From contig JAVBXY010000009.1 in the NCBI GenBank assembly GCA_030824275.1, positions 150,207 to 214,206 on the forward strand: a stretch of DNA of 64,000 bases, in the 5' to 3' direction. The notes under the pieces were generated by a model. It was not told the origin of the DNA and did not search any database. It was given only the letters and a program-made list of their open reading frames with translations. The first letter of the stretch is position 1, and every line of letters starts with the position of its first letter. This stretch comes from Rhodocyclaceae bacterium. Its GTDB lineage: Bacteria; Pseudomonadota; Gammaproteobacteria; Burkholderiales; Rhodocyclaceae. The translations under genes were made by a program, and so were the position numbers. Shown here one piece after another: positions 25,174 to 32,900 of this stretch.

Positions 25174-25623
25174 TTATGCTCCGGCGAGTTTGGCCTTCAC
25201 CAGCTTGGAAATCTCTCCCATGTCGGCGCGGCCGGCCACCTGCGGCTTGACCAGACCGATGACCTTGCCCATGTCCGCCGGACCCTTGGCACCGGATGAT
25301 GTGACGGCGGCACTGACAATGGCCTCAATCTCGGCGGCGGTGAGACCCTGCGGCATGTAGCCGGCCAGTACTTCGGCCTCGAATTTCTCGGCGTCAGCCA
25401 GGTCCTGGCGCTTCGCGGCTTCGTACTGGGTGATCGAGTCCTTGCGTTGCTTGAGCATTTTCTCGATCACCGCGATCACGCCGGCGTCGTCGAGTTCGAT
25501 GCGCTCATCGACCTGTTTCTGCTTGATGGCGGCCTGGAGCAGGGACAGGGTGTCCTTGCGGGCGCGGTCGCCGGCCTTCATGGCGGCTTTCCAGTCGTCG
25601 GTGATGCGGAGTTTCAGGGACAT
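25174..25623 (-). CDS. YqeY/GatB-like protein
   Basis: 149 residues of the YqeY family, related to the tail domain of GatB: MSLKLRITDDWKAAMKAGD, AGYMPQGLTAAEIEAIV, and GKVIGLVKPQVAGRADMG. The family often sits between rpsU and dnaG, as here. A role in tRNA or amidotransferase binding has been proposed but is not established. Confidence 0.93.
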   Translation of the reverse strand: MSLKLRITDDWKAAMKAGDRARKDTLSLLQAAIKQKQVDERIELDDAGVIAVIEKMLKQRKDSITQYEAAKRQDLADAEKFEAEVLAGYMPQGLTAAEIEAIVSAAVTSSGAKGPADMGKVIGLVKPQVAGRADMGEISKLVKAKLAGA

Positions 25624-25648
25624 GGCGATTCCTTTTTCGGAAACACAA

Positions 25649-25678
25649 AAACCGCCCCCCTTGCGGACGGGGCGGTTT
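25649..25678 (-). terminator. Terminator or attenuator between rpsU and yqeY
   Basis: A GC-rich stem, AAACCGCCCC / GGGGCGGTTT type, followed on the minus strand by TTTTGTGTTT. It would reduce transcription from rpsU into yqeY-dnaG-rpoD, as known for macromolecular-synthesis operons. Confidence 0.75.
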
Positions 25679-25705
25679 CCATTGAAAGCAGTTTAAGCGG
25701 TTTGC

Positions 25706-25918
25706 TTAGAACAGCTTCGGCGGCAGCTGCTGGCTACGAATGCGCTTGTGGTGGCGCTTCACGGCGGCGGCGGCTTTGCGCTTGCGCTCCGTCGTGGGCT
25801 TTTCGTAGAACTCGCGAGCGCGCAGTTCGGTGAGCAGGCCCGTTTTTTCGATGGCGCGCTTGAAGCGGCGGATGGCGACTTCAAACGGCTCGTTTTCCTT
25901 GACGCGAATACCCGGCAT
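25706..25918 (-). CDS. rpsU: Ribosomal protein S21
   Basis: 70 residues, highly basic: [20 protein letters not shown], then [19 protein letters not shown]. It is a standard S21 length and sequence and the first gene of the macromolecular-synthesis operon, with its own promoter 46-73 bp upstream. Confidence 0.97.
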   Translation of the reverse strand: MPGIRVKENEPFEVAIRRFKRAIEKTGLLTELRAREFYEKPTTERKRKAAAAVKRHHKRIRSQQLPPKLF

Positions 25919-25963
25919 TGAACTAACCCTGATGATGCCCCGAGAGGGGCGGAAAAGGCGCGC

Positions 25964-25991
25964 ATTTTAACTGCTTTCCCATCGATGTCAA
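25964..25991 (-). promoter_or_regulatory. Sigma70 promoter of rpsU
   Basis: On the minus strand, TTGACA (25991-25986) and TAAAAT (25969-25964) with a 16-bp spacer. The rest of the gap 25992-26228 shows only the ribosome site of the next gene (AAGG near 26217). Confidence 0.75.
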
Positions 25992-26228
25992 TGCTTCAGT
26001 GCTTACGCGGCACAGCGATTGCCGGGAAGCATCAAAAGGGCAGCGGGTAATCGGAAAGAAAATCCATCGGCGGCGTGGGATTTCAAGCATTCAGGGCTGA
26101 GTCTCCTCTTTACGTTTCTTTACCCGGTTTTACCTTGCGCCAGATCGAGATTGCCGCAACCCGGTCGTTAATAGATACAAGCGGCTTGCATTACCGATGG
26201 GGCAAGCAGTCTTGATAAGGAGCCAATC

Positions 26229-26759
26229 ATGTCAGTCAGTGGAATAGGAAGTAGCGGCGGATTCGATCTATCAAAAATGGCGTCGAGCATGGCGACCAAG
26301 ATAGTGAAGGAACTCGATACAGATCAGAGCGGCAGCGTCAATAAGTCGGAATTTGTTTCCGGCGCGACGGCCAAAGGGATCTCCGCCACAGATGCGAGTG
26401 CGAAATTCGACAGCATCGACACCAAGAAGACTGGATCGATTAGCCGGTCGGATATTGAAACGGACATCAAGTCTTCGGCGCCAAAAGATGGTGCCGCGCC
26501 AAGCGGCGGGGCAAGACCGCCGTCGGGCGCGAAGGGTGCGCCTCCGGCCGGTGGCGGAGGTGGTGGACAAGCGAGCAGTTCGTCCTCTTCATCCTCATCC
26601 AACAGCACGAAATCCTACGAGAAGGCGGACGCCAACAAGGATGGGACCGTCAGCGAAGTTGAACAATTGCTGTATTCCATCAAGCACCCCGATGCGACAT
26701 CGTCCAGTGGTCAGACATCTGCCCAGTCGCTGGGCAATACGATAGACGTTCAGGCCTGA
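26229..26759 (+). CDS. EF-hand calcium-binding protein
   Basis: 176 residues with three canonical EF loops: DTDQSGSVNKSE, DTKKTGSISRSD and DANKDGTVSEVE. The first pair and the third are separated by a low-complexity Pro/Gly/Ser linker (about residues 88-132, including a run of nine Ser). There is no signal peptide. Calcium binding is predicted from the loop residues. The partner is unknown. It stands alone between rpsU and pbpC. Confidence 0.85.
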   Translation: MSVSGIGSSGGFDLSKMASSMATKIVKELDTDQSGSVNKSEFVSGATAKGISATDASAKFDSIDTKKTGSISRSDIETDIKSSAPKDGAAPSGGARPPSGAKGAPPAGGGGGGQASSSSSSSSSNSTKSYEKADANKDGTVSEVEQLLYSIKHPDATSSSGQTSAQSLGNTIDVQA

Positions 26760-26794
26760 GGGACCGGCTGCTACAGGGATTTAAGCGGGGAGAT

Positions 26795-28924
26795 TCACCG
26801 TTTGCCTTTGAGGGCGCGAACATCGAATACCACTGCATCCAGTTCCAGGCCTTTGGCGTCGGCCAGCACCAGTCGATGCCGGCCGGGGCTGGGCAGCCAC
26901 CAGCGCGGGCGGTCGGCGCGGCCCAGGGGCTTGTCGTCGAGCCGCCACTGCCAACCCTTGCCGGCGGGGGCGGAGAGGCTCAGGGCGAGGCGCTGGCGAC
27001 CGGGCGGGATATCCGGGTCGAGGGCGATGATGGTGCCCTCGGCTGGATAGGCGATGCGGGCAAGGGCGGCGGCCGTGGCGGCGCGGATCAGCTTCTGTTC
27101 GGTGCCGGCGAGGAACCATTCGCGCCGCGCCGGCTCGCTGGCCGGTTCGAAGCGGATGGCGCTGGCGATCACGCCAGCGGGCGCGCTGGGCGGCTCGCTG
27201 CGTAGCTTGCCCCGATGCAGCCAGTCCATCAGCTCGCGCCACACTGGTGCCGCGCCAGAGACGCCGGAGACTTCATGCATGGCCGCGCCCGAGGCATTGC
27301 CGACCCAGACCGCCACCGTAAAGCGGCGCGAGAAGCCGACGCACCAGTTGTCTCGCATGTCCTTGCTGGTGCCGGTCTTGGCGGCGGACCAATAGGGCGT
27401 GGCGAGCCAGGATTCGAGGCCGAAAGTGCTGGCGCGGGCGCTGCGGTCGGCGAGGATGTCGGCGACGAGGAAGGCGGCGGCTGGTGACAGGGCTTGATGC
27501 GCTTTGCCCGTTGGGGTTGCATCAGCCGTGGTGCGCACGGGGCTCCAGCGGCCGCCGTTTGCCAGTGTGCGATAGGCATTCGCCAGAGCCAGCAGGGAGA
27601 TGTCGGCCGAGCCCAGGGCCAGGCTGTAGCCGTACCAGTCGCCGCGTTCGACCAGGCTGTCGAAGCCGAAGCGGCGCAGGCTCTCGGCGAAATCGTCGGC
27701 GCCGATGCGCACCAGGGTCTTCACCGCCGGCACGTTCAGCGAGCCGCCGAGCGCGGCGCGCACGCTGACCCAGCCGCGATAGTCCGGCTCGTAGTTCTGT
27801 GGCGTGTAGAGGCCGTTGCCGGTGGCCAGCGACAGCGGTGCATCCTCGATCATCGAGGCCGGGGTGAGCATGTGGCGCTCGAAGGCGTGACCATAAAGGA
27901 AGGGCTTCAGCGTCGAGCCGGCCTGACGCAGGGCAGTGATGCCGTCTACCTCGGGCGCTTCGGACAATGTACCGCTGGAACCGATCCAGGCCAGCACATC
28001 GCCGCTGGCGTTGTCGATGACCACCACGGCGCCGTCTTCCACATTGCGTTTGTCGAGGGCGCCGAGATGGCGACGCAGGGCTTCGCCGGCGATGCGCTGG
28101 GTGGCCGCATCCAGCGTCGACTTCCGCTTCTGACCCGGTGCATCGAGCAGCTTGCGGGCGAGGTGGGGTGCCAGGTTTGGCGTCTCGTCGGCGCGGCGCA
28201 GGACGTTGGCGAGGCTCATCGTGGCCGTGACCTCAAGCTCGCGGCAGAAGCTCTCGCGCTTCATCTCCTTGAGCAGCACGCAGGCGCGGCGGGCCACCAG
28301 TTCGGGCTTCGCGTTCGGCGCCCGCAGCAGGGCGGCGGCCAGGGCCGACTCGGCTTCGTCGAGGCCGTCGGGCCATTTGCCGAAGAGGCCGCGACTCATC
28401 GCGGCGACACCGCGCAGTTCGCCACGGAAGGGCGCGAGGTTCAGGTAGGCCTCGAGTATCTGCTCCTTCTTCCAGCGCTGTTCGAGGCGCAGGGCGGCGG
28501 CGGTCTGACCGATTTTTTCGAACAGGCTGCGCCGGCCGCGTTGTTGCGCGTCATCGTCCAGCAGGCCGGCGAGTTGCATGGTCAGCGTGCTGGCGCCCCG
28601 CGTCTTTTCGTTCCACAGATTGCCCCAGGCGCCAGCGGCGGCGGCCTGCCAATCGACGCCGGCGTGTTCGTGAAAGCGCTTGTCCTCGGAAAGCAGTACC
28701 GCCTTCTGCAGGGCCGGTGCGATCTCCTTCAGTGGCACCCAGGGCAGGCGCCGGGCCTGGTGATCGATGCGCAGCACCGCCAGCGGCTCGTCAGCCCGGT
28801 CCAGCAGCCAGGCGTCGGAGGGCTTGTAGGCGGCGCGGGTTTCGTCGAAGGAGGGCAGCGCAAAAGTCGGCGCTGGCGAGACGGCGAGGAATGCGCCGAT
28901 GACGAGGAAAACGTACTTCAGCAT
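26795..28924 (-). CDS. pbpC: Penicillin-binding protein 1C
   Basis: 709 residues. A signal-anchor, then a glycosyltransferase (GT51) domain with EDKRFHEHAGVD and GASTLTMQLAGLL, a transpeptidase domain with the Ser in AGSTLKPFLYG, the SLN and KTG motifs (GGSLNVPA, AKTGTSKDMRDN), and the C-terminal domain typical of PBP1C. It polymerises and may cross-link peptidoglycan. The start at 28924 overlaps the upstream gene's end by 7 bp. Gene order A2M-glycosyltransferase-pbpC supports joint function in the periplasm. A 24-bp repeat copy encodes part of the signal sequence (AVSPAPTFA). Confidence 0.95.
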   Translation of the reverse strand: MLKYVFLVIGAFLAVSPAPTFALPSFDETRAAYKPSDAWLLDRADEPLAVLRIDHQARRLPWVPLKEIAPALQKAVLLSEDKRFHEHAGVDWQAAAAGAWGNLWNEKTRGASTLTMQLAGLLDDDAQQRGRRSLFEKIGQTAAALRLEQRWKKEQILEAYLNLAPFRGELRGVAAMSRGLFGKWPDGLDEAESALAAALLRAPNAKPELVARRACVLLKEMKRESFCRELEVTATMSLANVLRRADETPNLAPHLARKLLDAPGQKRKSTLDAATQRIAGEALRRHLGALDKRNVEDGAVVVIDNASGDVLAWIGSSGTLSEAPEVDGITALRQAGSTLKPFLYGHAFERHMLTPASMIEDAPLSLATGNGLYTPQNYEPDYRGWVSVRAALGGSLNVPAVKTLVRIGADDFAESLRRFGFDSLVERGDWYGYSLALGSADISLLALANAYRTLANGGRWSPVRTTADATPTGKAHQALSPAAAFLVADILADRSARASTFGLESWLATPYWSAAKTGTSKDMRDNWCVGFSRRFTVAVWVGNASGAAMHEVSGVSGAAPVWRELMDWLHRGKLRSEPPSAPAGVIASAIRFEPASEPARREWFLAGTEQKLIRAATAAALARIAYPAEGTIIALDPDIPPGRQRLALSLSAPAGKGWQWRLDDKPLGRADRPRWWLPSPGRHRLVLADAKGLELDAVVFDVRALKGKR
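28862..28885 (-). repeat. 24-bp dispersed repeat, copy 4 (pbpC signal peptide)
   Basis: Minus-strand GCCGTC then TCGCCAGCGCCGACTTTT, in the same sense as the gene and read as AVSPAPTF. Confidence 0.85.
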
Positions 28925-29988
28925 AGATGTTCCGCCAGCCATGCGGCCGCTTCCTTCGCGCCGGCAGGACGCGGTGCTTCCGGTGCGGGCATGCGCCAAA
29001 GCGCGTCGAGGGCATCGATCACATCACCGGCCAGCAAGTGCTCGCGGCGAACTTCCATGACGCGATTGTGGCGTGTGGCCCAAGCGGCTAGGTGGGCGGT
29101 CTCCGGCCAGTCGTCACGTTCCAGAAACAGCATGGGAATGCCATTGCAGGCTGCTTCGGCAAAGGTGCCGTAACCCGGCTTGGTGATGACGGCATCGACG
29201 CTGGCGAGCAGGTCGGTGAACTCGATCTGTGCGTCCTCGACAGTGCGCACGTCCTTGCGCTGCACGCCCCAGACTGCCGGCAACAGCCAGGTGATGCCGG
29301 GCGTTTGTGGCCAGTCCGCCATCGGCAGACGGAACTCCATGCCGCCCATGGCGAGCAGCACACAGCGTTGATTGGACGCGATGCCGAGCCGTTCGCGCAG
29401 CTCGACGCCGTCGGCATGACCGAGTCGCGCGATGGGGCCGACGTCGTGCAAGTGAGTGAAGTCCGCCATAGACAGGCCCGGCGTCACGCGCAGGAAAGTG
29501 GCGGCGCTGTTGTAGGCGGCGAGCATCTGGGCGTGGATGTCGTGCGCCCAGGGTTCGTTACCGAAATAGTGACGAAAGAGATCGGCCCAGTTCAGCGAAC
29601 ACAAGCCGACGGCCGGGATGCCGGCCTGCGCGGCGGCCGCAAGCGGCAGGTAGGCGACATTGGACAGCACCGCATCCACCTTATGGTCGCGTAGCCAATC
29701 CGCCTCGGCGGCTACTCGCTGCGGCCAGTCGGCATGAAACGCCCGGTAGCGTTCGGTACTTGCCGCGAGGTCGATGTCCACCGCGTTGTGCATGACGAAG
29801 CCGAAGTCGCGGGCCTCCGGCACATGATCGAAATCCCCGGCGATGCGCAACGCCAACCGCTCGCGAGGGATTGCGCTGCGCACCGTCAGGCGTAGCTTCG
29901 GCCGGTGCCCGCGCAGGGCATTGAGCACCGGAGCGGTCTGCGCCAGATGCCCAAGGCCGTGGGCGGTGATGTCGACGAGCAGGTGCAT
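28918..29988 (-). CDS. GT-B-type glycosyltransferase-like protein
   Basis: 356 residues. The N-terminus MHLLVDITAHGLGHLAQTAP is the nucleotide-sugar transferase start of MurG-like and L-arabinokinase N-domain proteins, and the C-terminal half has ITKPGYGTFAEAACNGIPML, a donor-binding segment of GT28-type enzymes. There is no signal or membrane segment, so it is cytoplasmic. It sits between an alpha-2-macroglobulin and pbpC with a 2-bp gap and a 7-bp overlap. Donor and acceptor are unknown. Confidence 0.8.
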   Translation of the reverse strand: MHLLVDITAHGLGHLAQTAPVLNALRGHRPKLRLTVRSAIPRERLALRIAGDFDHVPEARDFGFVMHNAVDIDLAASTERYRAFHADWPQRVAAEADWLRDHKVDAVLSNVAYLPLAAAAQAGIPAVGLCSLNWADLFRHYFGNEPWAHDIHAQMLAAYNSAATFLRVTPGLSMADFTHLHDVGPIARLGHADGVELRERLGIASNQRCVLLAMGGMEFRLPMADWPQTPGITWLLPAVWGVQRKDVRTVEDAQIEFTDLLASVDAVITKPGYGTFAEAACNGIPMLFLERDDWPETAHLAAWATRHNRVMEVRREHLLAGDVIDALDALWRMPAPEAPRPAGAKEAAAWLAEHLC

Positions 29989-29990
29989 CC

Positions 29991-32900
29991 TTAGTTGCCG
30001 ACGATCACTTTTCCGTTCGGCGTCTCGCCAAAGACGTCCGGCGCGTACATGGCTTCCACCCGCGTCGGCGGCAGCGAGAACTCGCCGGCGTTGTTGATGC
30101 GTACCGTGTAGTCGAGGGTGAAACGGCCGCGCGGCACGACTTCGTAGTAGGCGCGGAAGCTGGCGAAGGTCCGTTCGATGTAGCTGGGCCAGACGCCGAC
30201 GCTGGTGCGGTTTTCGTTCAGCGTGGCGATGTGCGAGTCACGGCCATCGCCTTCACCGAGGATGCGGGCGCCGGCGGGGATTGGATCGCTGAGCACCACC
30301 CATGTCATGTCCTGTTCCGCTTCCACCGTTAGGCTTACGCGCCACAGATCGCCGCGGCTGACCTTGCCCTTTTCCTTCTCCTGCATCGGCGTCACCTCGC
30401 GGCTGACTTTGTAGCCGAAGGCGCGTGGCGCACCTGTCGGAATGGCGGCGAGAGTTTGCAGGCTGACCCAGGGTTTGCCGTTGCCGCTGTGGCTGATGGC
30501 GAGCTTGTCCTCAGTGGCGGGCCAGGGCAGGGACAGCTTCGGCGCGCCTTCGCTGCCCTGCCAGCGATGCTCGACGGCAGCCTTCGCTAGCGTGGCTTTG
30601 GTGGTGCCGCTGACCGCATCGCGCTCGTAGCGCTTGGCATAGGCGTCGAGGGCAATCACCGCCCAGGCGTTGGCCGTGGTGGTGTACCAGCGGCCCCGCG
30701 CCTGGCGTTCCATGGCGCCGCGCAGCAGCTTGGGCAGGTCGTCGCGCCATGCCGGTTCGTCGAGCACGGCTTCGATCAGGCGGAAGGTATTGGAATCGCC
30801 GCTGACCATCATCCACCACCAGTAATCGCTCTTCTCGGTGGTGAAAGTGAGGCGCCCGCCGGTGTAGCTCAGGCGGTTCCTCAGCTCGCGCTCGGCGGCG
30901 GCCATCTTTGCGGCGCGCTCCGGCAGCTCGGCGAGGCGCCGGGTCACCAGCCACCAGTCGATCAGCGCGGAGGTGGGCAGGCGCAGCAGGTTGATCTCGA
31001 GAGCCGATGCCGCCTTGGTCGGCTTGCGACCACTGCGTGTCAAAGCTTCGAGAGTGAGGAGTTTCGCTGCCTGTTGCGCATCGGTTTGCGATGGCGCCCA
31101 GATGTTGGCTTTGACACGTCCTTCGACGAAGGCCGTCAGCGCATCCTCCATGCGTGTCTTGAGATCGGCCGGAATGGCTGCCCCCGTCAGCGCCGCCATG
31201 TCGAGTACGTAGGCTGTAAGCGTCACGCTGCCGGGCCCTTCACTCGGGAAATAGCGGGCGAGACCATTGCCGTCGAGCAGCGCTGGCAGGCCATCGATGA
31301 TTTCCTTCCAGCGCTTGGCGTCATGCAGACCAACGGCGACAGAAGTTTTCTGTTCGAGGCAGGAAAACGGGTATTCCTCGAAATAGCGCACGAGTCCTGG
31401 CGGTGCCACGGCGAGTTTCGGCGAGAGCGAAATCTCGATGCCGCCCTTGCCCGGCAGCGCGTCCTTGGGCGGGGCGACGGGCAGTTCGAGTTTGCCATCG
31501 ACACGGGCGAAGCTGGCCTGCTGCACGGTGAGCGGCACGGCGGGCTCGATGCGCTGGGTGATCTTCAGGCGGTCCTTGTTGTTGCCGTTCGTTTCGCTGG
31601 CTTCGAATTCCCAGGCGAGGCTGGCGACACCTTCCGGCGCCTTCGCGGCCCACGCCACTTCGGCGGCGCCCTCAGCCTCCAGCTTCACTTCCTTGCTTTC
31701 GAGTGACTGCGTCCCGGCGCGGGCGGCGAGCTTCACCGTCATCGGCTTGGCCGTGCCGTTGCGCACGGTGAGCAGGGCCTGATAGCTGTCCTTCTCGCGC
31801 ACCAGCGGCGGCAAGCCGGAGATCAGTTGCAACTCCTGTCGCGTACGGATGCGGGCGTCGCCCGTACCGAAGAGGCCGGCACCAGCGGTGGCGACGCCGA
31901 CGAAACGGAATTCGGTGAGCGAATCGTTGATCGGCACCTTCACCGTCGCCGTGCCATCAGCGCCGACTTTTACGCGGGGCTGCCAACTCAGCAGGGTATC
32001 GAAGAGTTCCCGCGCCGGCGCGCGACCGCCGCCACCGCCGGGGGGCACGGCCTTGCGCCCGTAGTGGCGCTTGCCGATTACCTGCGATTGCGCGGTGGCC
32101 GTTTGCACCTCGTAAGCGCGGCGCGGCGTCATGGCTTCCAGCAACTTCCAGCTCTCGTTCTCCTGGAGTTCGAGCAGGGCCTGGTCCACGGCGGCGAATG
32201 CAATCTCGCTACCGGCGGGCAAGGTCTTGCCGCCGGGCGCCGCGACCTTCAGACGCACCACGGCCTCCTCGCGGGGGCGATAGTCCTTGCGTTCGGGCAG
32301 CACCTCCACCTTCAGCTTCATGCCCTCGATGCCGACGCCGAGTTCGGCCAGACCCATGCGCCAGGCCGGCTTCGCGAGATCCACCATGGCTGTCGGCGCA
32401 GTCGGGTTCCACCACTCGCGGAACCAGGCCGCCGGTTCGCGCCAGCCCCACTTGAAAAATGAATACCACTTCAGCGGCTCGACGCGGCCGCGCACCACCA
32501 GCACCGAGACGAAGACATTCGGCGCCCACTCGGCCTTCACCGGCAGTTCGATCACCGGCTTGAAGCGCGACAGGGCCTGCACATGGGTTTCGATGATGCC
32601 GCCGGCCTCCACCGCGATCAGCGCCGTGGCCTCGCGGAAGGGCGTACGCACCTGAAAGCGCGCCGTGTCGCCGGGCTTGTAGCTCTTCTGCTCGGCGACG
32701 ACGTCGATGCGATCCTGATTGCCGGCGGCGAACCAGGCGTCTTCGCTACTGTCGCTGCTCCAGAAACTGCTGCCGGCGCGGGCCGTGTTGCCTTGCGTGT
32801 CGCGGGTCTCCGCCAGCAGCAGGATTTCGCCGGGGCCGCCTGTTTTGGGTTCACAACGCAGCATGCCGCGAGCATCGGTGCGGCCGCTGCAAACTTCGCC

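Noticed and set aside
31948..31971. Treating the A2M, tsaD and leuS copies of the 24-bp repeat as certain
   Set aside because: They have two or more mismatches, and the encoded peptides could be ordinary family sequence; kept with low confidence only.
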